Counted from the first letter of the stretch, positions 33,364 through 44,141 are shown. The stretch: DNA of 64,000 bases from Anaeromyxobacter diazotrophicus (GCF_013340205.1 NZ_BJTG01000013.1:1-64000); one strand, 5' to 3'. Notes: generated by a model from the letters alone, not told the origin. Program-made: numbers and translations.

Positions 33364-34941
33364 CTAGTGGATGAGCGGGTTGGCGCGCACCACCTGGCCC
33401 TGCTGGGTGCTGAGCGTGCCCTTCGAGTAGATCTGGTCGAAGAGCCAGAACATGAGGTTGTCGCCGCCGCCGCAGTCCTTGCTGGCGGTCGGGGTGACGC
33501 ACTTCGAGACGTCGGACATCGGGTAGGCGTTGCTCGGCGGCGCGGCGGTGGCGGTCGCGCAGACGGAGCCCGACGGCGCGCACGCCTGGCAGGTGCAGGT
33601 GAAGGTGTCGTCGAGCGTGTCGAACTCGAAGCCGTACTTCTCGGTCACGTGGTAGAGCCCGAGGAAGTGACCCGCCTCGTGGGCGATGATGTAGGCCGTC
33701 TCGTCCGCCCCGCAGGTGCCGACGAAGCCGCTGCCGGAGCAAGAGGTCTGGTTATGGCGCAGGTCGGCGGCGGAGACCGCCGCGCCGCTCGCCACCGTCC
33801 CGCCGACGCTGGCGGGGCCCGGGATGGTCCCGTCGATGCCCACCGTGTAGGTCGCCTGGCCGCTCGTGGCCGTCTCGTTGAGCGACGGGACGAGGAAGAT
33901 GTTGAGGGTGTTCCCCTTCGCCGAGCTCGTGAAGAGCTGGGACAGGTCGGAGCAGGCGCCGGTCTGGTCGATGTTGACGCCCGAGGCGAAGCGCGTCTGG
34001 ACGCTCGGCGGGGCGTCCTGGAACGTGACGTTCACGGTGACGCCGTTCTTCCCGTAGAGGCCTCTGAGCGTCTGGACCAGCCGGTTCACGTCGGAGTCCT
34101 GGCCGGCGTCCGCCCGGGCCTTGTTGAGCGGGATGCCGTCGACCGCCGTCGCGACGAAGTACACCACCACGTCGAGCGTGCCGCTGGACGGGATGGCGCC
34201 GCTGACGACCGGCTTCGCGATCACGGTGACGTCATAGGTGCTGTCGAGGGCGCCCCCCGTGCAGCTGTCGTAGCCGAGCTGACTCTTCCCGATCCCCGCC
34301 GCGCACTCGTACGCGTAGTCGGAGACGAGGGCGCTCCAGGTGCCCGGCGGCAGGCCGCCACCCGCGACGACGGAGAGCCCCTTCGTCGTGTTGGGCAGGG
34401 TGAGGGTGCCGGTCGCGGGCGAGTCGCTGAAGAAGTAGACGGGGAGGATGCTGTAGTCCGGGAGCACCAGCTGGCCGTCGTCGACGTCGTTGAACTTGAA
34501 GGTGGGGTCAGGCGACGTCAGCGTGTGCGGGACGGCGGTGTTGCTGAGTTGGTACGTGCTGCCGCCGGCCACGAAGGTCACGACGTCCGGCGCCTTCGTG
34601 GCCTGCTCCACGAGGGTGAGGCTGGCCGTCCCGGCGGGCACGTCGAAGGTCATCGACGTGCCGACCGTGTGCGTCTCGCGCTTCAGCACGTAGGCGGCGC
34701 CCGTCGCCTGGCTGCCGGCGGCCAGCGAGCTGTCGCCCACCGGCTTCACGTCGCCGCTCCCGCAGGCGGCGATGCCGCCGTCGGGCGACACGGTGACGAC
34801 CGCGCAGGTGCCGTCGGGCTGGCACGTGAGCCCGGTGTCGCACGGCTTCTGCGGGCACTTGGTCGCGGCGGGGGTCGAGGAGTTCCCGCCGCAGGCGGCG
34901 GCGACGAGGGCGAGCGCGAGGAGGAGTGGGCTCGGGCGCAT
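33364..34941 (-). CDS. Metzincin-like zinc metalloprotease lipoprotein
   Basis: 525 residues. The signal ends in a lipobox-like VAAAC (Cys about 17). A short Cys-rich segment (KCPQKPCDTGLTC) and beta-rich regions lead to the zinc site HEAGHFLGLYH at about 417-427, the HExxHxxGxxH metzincin motif. A downstream Met in the YPMSDVSKC region could be the Met-turn. Cysteine pairs after the zinc site suggest disulphides. Probably a surface-bound peptidase; it may act with the HEAT protein encoded next to it. Supported start: GGAGGA five bases upstream. Confidence 0.8.
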   Translation of the reverse strand: MRPSPLLLALALVAAACGGNSSTPAATKCPQKPCDTGLTCQPDGTCAVVTVSPDGGIAACGSGDVKPVGDSSLAAGSQATGAAYVLKRETHTVGTSMTFDVPAGTASLTLVEQATKAPDVVTFVAGGSTYQLSNTAVPHTLTSPDPTFKFNDVDDGQLVLPDYSILPVYFFSDSPATGTLTLPNTTKGLSVVAGGGLPPGTWSALVSDYAYECAAGIGKSQLGYDSCTGGALDSTYDVTVIAKPVVSGAIPSSGTLDVVVYFVATAVDGIPLNKARADAGQDSDVNRLVQTLRGLYGKNGVTVNVTFQDAPPSVQTRFASGVNIDQTGACSDLSQLFTSSAKGNTLNIFLVPSLNETATSGQATYTVGIDGTIPGPASVGGTVASGAAVSAADLRHNQTSCSGSGFVGTCGADETAYIIAHEAGHFLGLYHVTEKYGFEFDTLDDTFTCTCQACAPSGSVCATATAAPPSNAYPMSDVSKCVTPTASKDCGGGDNLMFWLFDQIYSKGTLSTQQGQVVRANPLIH

Positions 34942-34983
34942 GGGTCCTCCAGTTCTACGCCGGCGCGCCGCCGTCCGCGCGGG

Positions 34984-35028
34984 CAAAACGCGGCGGCCCG
35001 GGGCTGCCCGGCCGGGGGCAGCCCCGGG
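34984..35028 (-). terminator. Intrinsic terminator after spmA-spmB
   Basis: A perfect 13-bp stem (35028-35016 with 35009-34997) and six-base loop lie about 50 bases past the spmB stop. On the minus strand it is followed after seven bases by GTTTT. Confidence 0.65.
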
Positions 35029-35080
35029 TAGGCCGTTGTCGCAGGGTGCGAAGCGCTCCCGCGGCCGGGCCCCGGCGCCG

Positions 35081-35620
35081 TCACCGGCCGAAGTAGGCGT
35101 GCACCACCAGCGCCGCCGCGGCGAACCCGGCCGCGTCGGCCAGCAGGCCCGCCGCGAGCGCGTGCCGGTACCGCGTGACGCGCGCGGCCCCCATGTACAC
35201 GGCGAGCACGTAGAACGTGGTCTCGGTCGAGCCAGCCATCACCGAGGCGAGGCGGCCGGCGAGGCTGTCCGGCCCCTCGGTGCGCAGCACGTCCGCCACC
35301 ACCCCCAGCGCGGCGCCGCCGGAGAGCGGCCGCACCAGCACGAGCGGCAGCACCGGGGCGGGCAGCCCGAGCGCGGACGTGAGCGGCGCGAGCGCGCGGG
35401 CGACGCCGTCGAGCGCGCCCGACGCCTTGAACATGCCGAGCGCGACCACCACCGCCACCAGCGGCGGGATGATCCGCACCGCCGTCTCGAACCCCTCCCG
35501 TGCGCCCTCGAGGAAGGCCGGATAGACCTGCTGCTTGCGCGCGAGGGCGAGCAGCGGGACGCCGGCCACGGCGAGCGGGATGGCCCAGGAGGACAGGAGC
35601 TGGAGCGCGGCGCGGCCCAT
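35081..35620 (-). CDS. spmB: Nucleoside-recognition-domain membrane protein, SpmB-like
   Basis: 179 residues, inner-membrane, four to five helices. RIIPPLVAVVVALGMFKASGALD and the RPLSGGAALGV stretch match the spore maturation protein B / nucleoside-recognition (Gate) domain. In Bacillus spmA/spmB influence spore-core dehydration; in non-endosporulating bacteria their role is unknown. The ATG lies three bases after the spmA stop. Confidence 0.85.
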   Translation of the reverse strand: MGRAALQLLSSWAIPLAVAGVPLLALARKQQVYPAFLEGAREGFETAVRIIPPLVAVVVALGMFKASGALDGVARALAPLTSALGLPAPVLPLVLVRPLSGGAALGVVADVLRTEGPDSLAGRLASVMAGSTETTFYVLAVYMGAARVTRYRHALAAGLLADAAGFAAAALVVHAYFGR

Positions 35621-35623
35621 CGG

Positions 35624-36220
35624 TCAGGGCGCCCCGGCCGGCGGCGCCGGGAAGGCGCGGGCGAGGAGCTTCGCGGCCACGACGGCGGTGGCGGCCCCGC
35701 ACGCGCTGGCGAGCAGCACCGGGCCCACCACGTCGGCCGGGTCGCGCGCGCCGGCCGCGGCGCGGAGCGCGATCACCGTCGCCGGGACGAGCTGGACCGA
35801 GGCGGTGTTGAGCGCGCACAGGAGCGCCTGCGCGTCGGTGGCGGTGCCGGGGCGCGGGTTCAGCTCCTCCAGCCGCCGCATCGCCTCCACGCCGAAGGGG
35901 GTGGCGGCGTTGCCGAGGCCGAGCAGGTTGGCCGAGACGTTGAGGACGATGGCCCCCAGCGCGGGGTGGTCGTCGGGGACGCCGCGGAAGAGCCGCCGGA
36001 GCGCCGGCCGCAGCGCGCGCGCGACGAGCGCCACCAGCCCCGCCCGCTCGGCCACCCGCATGAGCCCGAGCCACAGCGCCAGGACGCCTACCAGGCCGAG
36101 CGCCAGCGTGACCGCCGCCTGCGCCGAGGTGGCGATGGCGGCGGTGAGCTCCGCCATCCGGCCGTTCACGGCCGCGGCCGCCACCGACGCGGCCACGAGC
36201 AGGGTCCACAGCACGCTCAC
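35624..36220 (-). CDS. spmA: Nucleoside-recognition-domain membrane protein, SpmA-like
   Basis: 198 residues with about five hydrophobic helices. The block ALGAIVLNVSANLLGLGNAATPFGVEAM is the most recognisable part of SpmA, followed by FLALN-like LLCALNTASVQLVPATVIALR. Same Gate-domain fold as its partner spmB downstream. The start is GTG; there is no clear ribosome-binding site. Confidence 0.87.
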   Translation of the reverse strand: MSVLWTLLVAASVAAAAVNGRMAELTAAIATSAQAAVTLALGLVGVLALWLGLMRVAERAGLVALVARALRPALRRLFRGVPDDHPALGAIVLNVSANLLGLGNAATPFGVEAMRRLEELNPRPGTATDAQALLCALNTASVQLVPATVIALRAAAGARDPADVVGPVLLASACGAATAVVAAKLLARAFPAPPAGAP

Positions 36221-36289
36221 GCCGGGGATTCTGGGCGGCGGCGACGGGCGAGGCGAATTTTTGGTAGGAACCGGCGTTCTGGAGAACCG

Positions 36290-37750
36290 ATGACCCGAGC
36301 CCTCGCCCTCGCCTTCGCGCTCGCCGCGCTGACCCTCGCCGGCGGCGCGCGCGCCGCGCAGCCCACCGTGGTGAACCTCGCCCGCCCGGCGCAGCCCGAG
36401 TGGTTCGGCGTCTACCTCATGGGGAAGAAGGCGGGCTTCTCCACCGGCTGGGTCGGCCTGGAGGTGCGCGACGGCCAGCGCGTGCTGGTGGCGAAGAACA
36501 CCTCGACCCTGTCGGCCACCGTGGGCGACCGCACCGTGAAGCGGACGCAGCAGGACGAGAAGGTGTACGAGGCGCGCCCGGGCGGGCGGCTCCTCTCCTT
36601 CAGCAGCCGGCGCGAGGGCGACGGCGGGGACCGCACGGTGGAGGGCCGCTGCACGCCGCAGGGCTGCCGGGCGATCCTCACCGCGCAGGGCCAGCGCGAG
36701 GAGCGCGCGCTGCCGCCGGTGGGCGAGACGGCGGAGCAGGCCGACGCGGCCCGGCTGGCGGCGGCCCGGCGCGAGGCGGTGCGCGGCGAGCAGCTCGACC
36801 TCGAGACCCTGCGCGTGAAGAAGATGGAGGACCGGTTCGTGGGGCTGGCGCGCGCCGCCGCGGGCGGGGTCGAGGCCGAGCTCGCCCAGGTGGAGGAGCG
36901 CGAGGCCGGCGACCGCGCCGCGACGCGGGTGTCCTTCGCGCCGGACGGGCGGGTGGTGGAGCTGCGCCTCGGCGACGCCGTCTCGGCCCGGGCCGAGCCC
37001 GCCGACACCGCCCAGCGCCTCGACAAGGTGGACCTGTTCGGCATGACGCGGGTGAAGCTGCCCGGGCCCTTGCCGCGCCGGGTGCCGGGCGCGCTGGTGT
37101 TCCGGCTGCGCGGCGTGCCGCGCGAGTTCCAGGCCCCCGACCCGCGCCAGAGCTGGTCGCCGCAGCCGGACGGCGCGGTCCTGCTCACGGTCACCGCGCG
37201 GCGGCCGGCCGCGGCCGACCCCGCGCGCGACGCGGCGCGCGTGCGCGGGCTCCCTCCCGAGCTGAAGGAGGACCTGGCGCCGACGCCCGAGGTGGACTCG
37301 GACGCGCCGGTGCTGCAGGCGCTCTCGAGGCAGGTGGTGGGCGACACCCGCGGCGCCTACGCGGCGTCGGTGAAGCTCGTGCACTTCGTCTACGGCCGCC
37401 TGGAGAAGGCCTACGGCGTCTCGCGCGACCGCGCCACCGAGGTCCTCGCGCTCGGGAAGGGCGACTGCACCGAGCACGCGCTGCTCTTCACCGCGCTGGC
37501 GCGCGCCGCCGGCATCCCGGCGCGGCAGGTGCACGGCCTCGTCTACGCCCGCTACGACGACGGTGTGCCGGCGCTCTACTGGCACGCCTGGGTGGAGGTG
37601 AAGAGCGGCGGGGAGTGGATCGCGGTGGACCCCACCTTCGACCAGCCGGTGGCCGATCCCACGCACGTGGTGCTGGGCCGCGGCCCGCAGGTGGACACGG
37701 TGGGCCTGCTGGGCGCGCTGCAGGTGGTGAGCGCGAAGCCGAAGGGGTAG
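36290..37750 (+). CDS. Secreted transglutaminase-like protein
   Basis: 486 residues with a signal peptide ending at ARAAQ (about 23). The N-terminal two thirds is a beta-rich region of unknown type. The C-terminal transglutaminase-like domain carries the Cys-His-Asp triad: GDCTEHA (about 391), YWHAW (about 430) and VDPTFDQ (about 446). Bacterial members usually act as proteases or amidases. GGAG precedes the ATG. Confidence 0.88.
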   Translation: MTRALALAFALAALTLAGGARAAQPTVVNLARPAQPEWFGVYLMGKKAGFSTGWVGLEVRDGQRVLVAKNTSTLSATVGDRTVKRTQQDEKVYEARPGGRLLSFSSRREGDGGDRTVEGRCTPQGCRAILTAQGQREERALPPVGETAEQADAARLAAARREAVRGEQLDLETLRVKKMEDRFVGLARAAAGGVEAELAQVEEREAGDRAATRVSFAPDGRVVELRLGDAVSARAEPADTAQRLDKVDLFGMTRVKLPGPLPRRVPGALVFRLRGVPREFQAPDPRQSWSPQPDGAVLLTVTARRPAAADPARDAARVRGLPPELKEDLAPTPEVDSDAPVLQALSRQVVGDTRGAYAASVKLVHFVYGRLEKAYGVSRDRATEVLALGKGDCTEHALLFTALARAAGIPARQVHGLVYARYDDGVPALYWHAWVEVKSGGEWIAVDPTFDQPVADPTHVVLGRGPQVDTVGLLGALQVVSAKPKG

Positions 37751-37767
37751 GTCGAGGTCGAGGTCGG
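37750..37767. repeat. Three-unit copy of the hexanucleotide satellite
   Basis: GGTCGA-GGTCGA-GGTCGG, the complement of the CGACC-type unit found elsewhere, directly in front of the -35 element of the next gene. Confidence 0.6.
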
Positions 37768-37796
37768 TTGACGCGCGGCCTCGCCCAAGGTGTGAT
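37768..37796 (+). promoter_or_regulatory. Sigma70-type promoter of the methylmalonyl-CoA epimerase operon
   Basis: TTGACG at 37768-37773 and TGTGAT at 37791-37796 with a 17-base spacer. The leader of about 25 bases carries CCGGAG before the ATG. Confidence 0.6.
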
Positions 37797-37828
37797 GTCC
37801 GCCCCTCGCCTCCCACCCGGAGCCCCTC

Positions 37829-38236
37829 ATGACCGGTCTCGACCACGTCGCCATCCTCGTCGCGGATCTCGACGCCGCCATCCGGCTCTACCGCGACGTC
37901 TACGGCCTCACGCTGTCGGAGGTGGAGGAGGTCCCGTCGGAGCAGGTGCGGGTGGCGATCTTCGGCCACGGCGCCGGCCGCATCGAGCTGGTGAGCCCCA
38001 CCGGCCCGTCGAGCCCCATGGCGAAGGCCATCGAGAAGCGCGGCGAGGGGCTGCACCACGTCTGCCTCGAGGTCCCCGACCTGGCGAAGGCCATGGCGGC
38101 CCTCAAGGCCGGCGGCGCGCCCCTCCTCGACGAGGTGCCGCGCCCCGGCGCCGGCGGCGCGCAGGTGGCCTTCGTCCACCCCAAGGGCAGCCGCGGGGTG
38201 CTGGTCGAGCTGCGCCAGGGTCCGCAGAAGGCTTGA
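37829..38236 (+). CDS. mce: Methylmalonyl-CoA epimerase (VOC superfamily)
   Basis: Interconverts (R)- and (S)-methylmalonyl-CoA in propionate metabolism; cytoplasmic. At 135 residues it has the usual length. The metal ligands are recognisable in LDHVAILV (His), LHHVCLEV (His) and the terminal VLVELRQ (Glu). The mutase genes are not in the window. ATG follows CGGAG at eight bases. Confidence 0.92.
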   Translation: MTGLDHVAILVADLDAAIRLYRDVYGLTLSEVEEVPSEQVRVAIFGHGAGRIELVSPTGPSSPMAKAIEKRGEGLHHVCLEVPDLAKAMAALKAGGAPLLDEVPRPGAGGAQVAFVHPKGSRGVLVELRQGPQKA

Positions 38237-38318
38237 CCCTCGCGCGCGGCGCGTGACAAAAGAGCTGAAATTCCAGCGAGAGAGCGCCCGCCCGGCGCTC
38301 CGCTAGAGGGGTGTCCCC

Positions 38319-40262
38319 ATGTCCCGGCTCTGCGCCGTGCTGCTCGCGGCTTCGACCCTCATCCCGCTGCGGGCGATCGCCCAGGCGGCCGAGGCGAAGC
38401 CCGCCTCTCCGGCCGCCCCCTCCCTCGCGCCCGCGCCCGCCGCGGCGCCGTCCGGCGCGCCGGTGGATCCCGCCACGCGCGACCTCGTTCGCCGCGAGGT
38501 GGAGCGCGCCAAGGAGGAGATGCGCGACGAGGTCCGGGCCGAGATCCAGGGCGCGCAGTCGGCGCGCGAGTTCATGGAGACCTCCGCCGCCGGCGACCGG
38601 CCCAAGCTCGAGTTCCTGCAGCTCAACGGGTACCTGCGCGTGCGCGGGGACCTGATGGACAACTTCGACCTGCGGCGCGCGGCCGACCCCGACGGCTACT
38701 TCCTCTTCCCGCGCCCGCTGCGCGACCCGGACCACCGCGGCACGCTCACCAGCGGCAACATGCGGTTCCGCCTGGAGCCGACGCTCAACGTCTCCGAGCA
38801 GATCCGGGTGATGAGCCAGATCGACATCCTCGACAACCTGGTGCTCGGCTCGACGCCGGTGGGCTCGTTCGCGCGCAGCGACTCGGTGCTCTACCCGTTC
38901 CAGTCGACGAGCCAGGTCCCGCCGACCGCCGGCCTCAACTCCGACCGCAACTCCATGGTCGCGAAGCGCGCCTGGGCCGAGGTGCAGACGCCGGTCGGCC
39001 TGCTCTCGTTCGGCCGCATGCCGTCGTCGTGGGGCCTCGGCGTCCTCTCGCACGCGGGCGCCGGCATCGACGACGACCTCGGCGACAGCGTCGACCGGCT
39101 CCAGTTCGCGCTCACGCCGATCAGCACCCCCGTCGGCCGGCTGGTGCTCGTGCCGATGTACGAGATCGTCGCGACCGGCGTCACCTCGCAGGACTTCCGC
39201 GTGTCGAGCGGGCTCGGCCAGCCGTTCGACCGCGACATGGCCGACGACGCGAAGGCGATCGGCCTCAAGATCGTCCGCGCCGACAGCGACGACGAGGTGA
39301 AGCGCAAGCTGGAGCGGGGCGAGGGCGCCCTCGCCTTCGGCGCCTGGTACATGTACAAGACCCAGGCGTACGAGTTCCCGCAGTGGCTCGCGGCCGGCGC
39401 GGTGCCGGCCGGCGGGACGCCCGTGGGCGGGGTCACGACGCCGCCGTCCACCGGCTCGACCAACCCCACCGCCAACGACCCGGTGACGGGCAGCTCGGTG
39501 AAGCGCGACGCGTACGCCCACACCCTCGACCTGTGGACGAAGTACCAGACGAAGAAGTTCCGCTTCGAGCTGGAGCTGGCCGGCATCTACGGCCAGATCG
39601 GCAACGCCGCGCAGGACGCCTCCGGCAACGGCGTCGGGCCGGTGCTGCTGCGCCAGTTCGGCGGCGCCGCGCAGGCGGCCTGGACGCTCGGCAAGTTCAC
39701 CCTCGGCGGCGAGGCCGGCATGGCGAGCGGCGACCGGAACCCCGGCTTCGGCAACCGCCCCGGCCGCGGCTGCTACACGAGCTCCACCTCGAGCACGCTC
39801 ACCACCACCTGCCTCCAGCCGCAGGCGGGCGACGTCGACGGGATGCAGTTCGCGCCGGGCGACAAGGTGCAGGACATCCGCAACTTCCGCTTCAACCCCG
39901 CCTACCACGTCGACCTCATCCTCTGGCGCGACATCCTGCAGGGCGTGACCGACGCCTTCTACCTGAAGCCCACCCTGCGCTACGAGTTCATCGAGGGCCT
40001 GGCGGCGACGCTGTCCGTCATCTACTCGCAGGCGATCTACGCCAGCTCCACCCCCTCCAGCACCAGCACGCCGCTCGGCCTCGAGGTGGACTCGGGGCTC
40101 AACTACAAGTCCGACGACGGCTTCCTGGCCTGGCTCAACGTCGGCATGCTCCAGCCGCTCAGCGGCCTCGGCTACGGCGCGGCCGGCGCGCCCATCGGGG
40201 CGCCGCAGGGCGACCTGTCGCGCGCCTGGGCCATCCGCTCCGGCGTGGCGGTGAAGTTCTGA
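38319..40262 (+). CDS. TIGR04551-like outer-membrane protein
   Basis: 647 residues. Signal peptide ending near IAQAA (about 22), a Pro/Ala linker, a charged helical region (about 52-75), then a long barrel-like region with alternating strands and a terminal Phe (AVKF). The [21 protein letters not shown] block and the length match the myxobacterial TIGR04551 family, which has no known function. The stop TGA shares bases with the argH start (TGATG). Confidence 0.75.
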   Translation: MSRLCAVLLAASTLIPLRAIAQAAEAKPASPAAPSLAPAPAAAPSGAPVDPATRDLVRREVERAKEEMRDEVRAEIQGAQSAREFMETSAAGDRPKLEFLQLNGYLRVRGDLMDNFDLRRAADPDGYFLFPRPLRDPDHRGTLTSGNMRFRLEPTLNVSEQIRVMSQIDILDNLVLGSTPVGSFARSDSVLYPFQSTSQVPPTAGLNSDRNSMVAKRAWAEVQTPVGLLSFGRMPSSWGLGVLSHAGAGIDDDLGDSVDRLQFALTPISTPVGRLVLVPMYEIVATGVTSQDFRVSSGLGQPFDRDMADDAKAIGLKIVRADSDDEVKRKLERGEGALAFGAWYMYKTQAYEFPQWLAAGAVPAGGTPVGGVTTPPSTGSTNPTANDPVTGSSVKRDAYAHTLDLWTKYQTKKFRFELELAGIYGQIGNAAQDASGNGVGPVLLRQFGGAAQAAWTLGKFTLGGEAGMASGDRNPGFGNRPGRGCYTSSTSSTLTTTCLQPQAGDVDGMQFAPGDKVQDIRNFRFNPAYHVDLILWRDILQGVTDAFYLKPTLRYEFIEGLAATLSVIYSQAIYASSTPSSTSTPLGLEVDSGLNYKSDDGFLAWLNVGMLQPLSGLGYGAAGAPIGAPQGDLSRAWAIRSGVAVKF

Positions 40263-41661
40263 TGGCCCGGCGCGGCGGGCGGGCGAAGCCGGTCTCCCGG
40301 GCGGCGCTCTCGGGCGAGGCGGACCCGCGCCTCGTCGCGCTGTCCGTCTCCATCGGCGAGGACGCGGCGCTCTTCGAGCAGGACATCCGCGGCTCGCGCG
40401 CCCACGTCGCCATGCTGGCGGCGCGGGGCCTCGTGCCGAAGGCGGCCGCGCGCCGCATCGACGCCGGGCTGGCCCAGGTGCGGGAGGAGTTCGCCGCCGG
40501 GAAGATCGCGTTCGACCCGGCGCTGGAGGACGTCCACACCCACGTCGAGCGGCGCCTGGGCGAGCTGGTGGGCCGCGACGCGGGCTACCTGCACGCCGGC
40601 CGCAGCCGCAACGACCAGGTGGCGCTCGACGAGCGGCTCTTCATCGTCGACGCCTGCGGCCAGTGCGACCAGGCGCTGGTCGCGCTCATGCGCGCGCTGC
40701 TCGGGCAGGCGCGGCGGCACGAGGCCACCCTGCTCCCCGGCTACACCCACCTGCAGCGGGCGCAGCCGGTGACGCTGGCGCACCACCTGCTGGCCTACGT
40801 CGAGGCGCTCGGGCGCGACCGGCAGCGCCTCGGCGAGGTGCGGGCGCGGGCGGCCGTCTCGCCGCTCGGCTCGGGCGCGCTGGCGGGCACGACCCTGCGC
40901 ATCGACCGCGCGCACACCGCGCGGGCGCTCGGCCTCGCCGGCGTGACGCGCAACTCGCTCGACGCCGTCTCCGACCGCGACAGCGCCATCGAGCTCGGCT
41001 TCGCCTGCGCGCTCTCGGCGGTGCACCTGTCGCGCCTCGGCGAGGAGCTCGTCCTCTGGACGACGCGCGAGTTCGGCTTCATGACGCTCTCCGACGCGTT
41101 CTCGACCGGCAGCTCGCTCATGCCGCAGAAGAAGAACCCCGACGTCGGCGAGCTGGCACGCGGCCGGGCGGGGAGCGCCGTGGGCGACCTGGTGACGCTG
41201 CTCACCCTGCCGAAGAACCTGCCGCTCTCGTACAACCGCGATCTGCAGGAGGACAAGCGGCCGCTGCTCGACGCGCCGCGGAAGCTCGCCCAGACCGCGC
41301 TGGCGCTGGCGGGCGCGGTCGAGACCGCCACCTACCACGCCGAGCGCATGGCCGAGGCGCTCGGGTCGGGCGAGGCGCTCGCCACCGACGCGGCCGAGTA
41401 CCTGGTGGAGAAGGGCGTCCGCTTCCGCGAGGCGCACGAGGCCGTGGGCGCCGCCGCCGCCTGGGCCACGCGCGAGGGGAAGGCGCTCGCCGCCCTGACC
41501 GCCGCCGAGTGGCGGCGCTTCCACCGCGCCTTCGCGCCGGACGTGGTCCGCCGCTTCGACGCGCGCGCCAGCCTGGCGCGGCGGGAGATCCCCGGCGCGC
41601 CGGGGCCGAAGCAGGTCGCGAGGCAGCTCGCCCGCTGGGAGAAGGAGCTGGGGAGGGCCGG

Positions 41662-41665
<4 letters not shown>
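40262..41665 (+). CDS. argH: Argininosuccinate lyase
   Basis: Cleaves argininosuccinate to arginine and fumarate, the last step of arginine synthesis; cytoplasmic tetramer. The 467-residue length is usual. [18 protein letters not shown], the [11 protein letters not shown] block, and the superfamily signature [12 protein letters not shown] are all intact. The start overlaps the previous stop (TGATG), so translation is coupled. Confidence 0.96.
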
Positions 41666-41930
<265 letters not shown>

Positions 41931-41934
<4 letters not shown>

Positions 41935-43214
41935 ACCACTTTCAGCGCCGGCGCGGCGTGCTCCACGCCGAGGACATCCCGCTCGACGAGCTGGCCCGCG
42001 CCTACGGCACGCCGCTCTACGTCTACTCCACCGCCACGCTCACCCGGCACTGGAAGGTGCTGGAGCGGTCCTTGCGGGGGATGCCGCACCTCCTCTGCTA
42101 CGCGGTGAAGGCCAACTCGAACCTGGCGGTGCTGTCGCTCTTCGCGCGGCTCGGCTCCGGCTTCGACATCGTCTCCGCCGGCGAGCTGTACCGGGTGCTC
42201 AAGGCGGGCGGCGAGCCGGGCAAGGTGGTCTTCAGCGGGGTCGGCAAGCGCGACGACGAGATCGCGTTCGCGCTCGACCAGGGCGTGAAGGTCCTCGACG
42301 TCGAGAGCGCGGAGGAGCTGGGGCGCGTCTCCGTCGTCGCGCGGCGCCTGAAGCGGCGCGCCCCCATCGCGCTGCGCGTGAACCCGGCCGTCGATCCGAA
42401 GACGCACCCCTACATCGCGACCGGCCTGCGCGAGTCGAAGTTCGGCGTGTCGGTCGAGGAGGCGCGGCGCCTCTACGCGCTCGCCGCCGGCGACCCCGCC
42501 CTGCAGGTCAAGGGCGTCGCGATGCACATCGGCTCGCAGATCACCGAGCTCGGCCCCTTCGTGGACGCCATCGCGCGCGTGCGGGGGCTCGTGCGCGACC
42601 TCGCGCGCGAGGGCATCCACCTCGCCCACCTCGACGTGGGCGGCGGCCTCGGCATCCCGTACGGCGGCGAGGAGCCGCCGCACCCCGACGTCTACGGCGC
42701 GGCGGTGAAGAAGGCGCTGCGCGGCTTCGACGGCGAGGTGCTGCTCGAGCCGGGGCGGGTGCTGGTGGGGAACGCCGGCGTGCTCGTGACGCGGGTCCTG
42801 TACCGCAAGCGGAACGGCCGCCGCGAGTTCGTGGTGGTGGACGCCGGGATGAACGACCTCGTCCGGCCCGCGCTCTACGGCGCGCAGCACGCCATCGAGC
42901 CGGTGGCGCGCCCGCGCGAGGACGAGATCGTGGCCGACGTGGTGGGCCCGGTCTGCGAGTCCTCCGACTTCCTGGCGCAGCGGCGGCGGCTGCCCGAGGT
43001 GAACGGGGGCGAGCTCCTCTGCGTCCGGTCGGCCGGCGCCTACGGCTTCGCCATGTCCTCCAGCTACAACGCCCGCCCCCGGGCGGCCGAGGTACTGGTG
43101 GACGGGGACGTGGCGCGCCTCGCCCGCCGGCGGGAGACCTTCGCGGACCTCACCCGGGGAGAGCAGGCGAGCCCCCCCGCGCGCCGCTTCGGCACCCGCC
43201 GTCCGATCGGTTAA
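41931..43214 (+). CDS. lysA: Diaminopimelate decarboxylase
   Basis: PLP enzyme converting meso-diaminopimelate to lysine. At 427 residues it shows the PLP lysine in LCYAVKANSN, the glycine-rich phosphate loop DVGGGLGIPY, EPGRVLVGNAG, and CESSDFLAQ with the catalytic cysteine. The ATG overlaps the preceding stop (ATGA). A tail of about 25 residues after the conserved end is variable. Confidence 0.96.
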
Positions 43215-43241
43215 AGTCCAGGTCTCCCGCCCGGAGGTCCC

Positions 43242-44129
43242 ATGCGCTTCCAAGGTTCGATGGTCGCGATCGTCACCCCGATGAAGGATGGCGCGGTGGA
43301 TCTGCGCGCGCTCGGGGAGCTCGTCGAGTGGCAGCTCGCCGAGGGCACCGACGGCATCGTGCCCTGCGGCACGACCGGCGAGGGCGTGACGCTCACGGCG
43401 AAGGAGCGGGCGGACGTCATCCGGACGGTCGTGGAGCGGGTGCGCGGCCGCGCCGCCGTCATCGCCGGCGCCGGCTCGAACGCCACCCACGAGTGCGTCG
43501 AGGCGGTGAAGCTGGCGAAGGAGCTCAAGGCCGACGCCGCCCTCGTCGTGACGCCCTACTACAACAAGCCCACGCAGGAGGGGCTCTTCCGGCACTACCA
43601 GGCGATCTGGGAGGCGGCCCGCTTCCCGGTGGTCGCCTACAACGTGCCCTCCCGCACCTCGGGCGACCTCCTCCCCGACACGGTGGCGCGCCTCGCGAAG
43701 ACCGGCGCGATCGTCGGCATCAAGGAGGCGACCGCCAACATGGACCGCCAGGTCCAGCTCGTCGAGAAGGTGGGCCGGGACGCGATCGTCTACCTCTCGG
43801 GCGACGACTTCACGGTGCTGCCCTACGTCGCCTGCGGTGGCCACGGGGTCATCTCGGTGGTGGCGAACATCGCGCCGGCGGCGATGAAGGCGCTCACCGC
43901 GGCCGCGCTGCGCGGCGACCACGCGAAGGCGCTCGAGCAGCAGGTGGCGATGGCGGACCTGAACCGCGCCATGTTCCTCGAGACGAACCCCGGCCCTGTC
44001 AAGGCGGCGGTGGCGCTGCTCGGCCGGGCGGGGCCGGAGATCCGGCTGCCGCTGGCGCCGGTGTCGGACGCGACGCTCGTCAAGGTGCGCGAGGCGATGG
44101 TGCGCTTCGGGCTGCTGAAGCAGGCCTGA
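43242..44129 (+). CDS. dapA: 4-hydroxy-tetrahydrodipicolinate synthase
   Basis: Condenses aspartate semialdehyde and pyruvate in the DAP/lysine pathway. At 295 residues it has GTTGEGVTLT, PYYNKPTQEGLFRHY (catalytic Tyr), VPSRTSGDLLP and the Schiff-base lysine in GIKEAT (about 164). GGAGG lies seven bases before the ATG. Second enzyme gene of the lysA-dapA-dapB block. Confidence 0.97.
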   Translation: MRFQGSMVAIVTPMKDGAVDLRALGELVEWQLAEGTDGIVPCGTTGEGVTLTAKERADVIRTVVERVRGRAAVIAGAGSNATHECVEAVKLAKELKADAALVVTPYYNKPTQEGLFRHYQAIWEAARFPVVAYNVPSRTSGDLLPDTVARLAKTGAIVGIKEATANMDRQVQLVEKVGRDAIVYLSGDDFTVLPYVACGGHGVISVVANIAPAAMKALTAAALRGDHAKALEQQVAMADLNRAMFLETNPGPVKAAVALLGRAGPEIRLPLAPVSDATLVKVREAMVRFGLLKQA

Positions 44130-44141
44130 AAGGACCGCGAC

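Noticed and set aside
34987-35080. Rho-independent terminator or small RNA for the metzincin gene
   Set aside because: The hairpin lies upstream of that gene; the T-rich tail and orientation fit the end of spmA-spmB.
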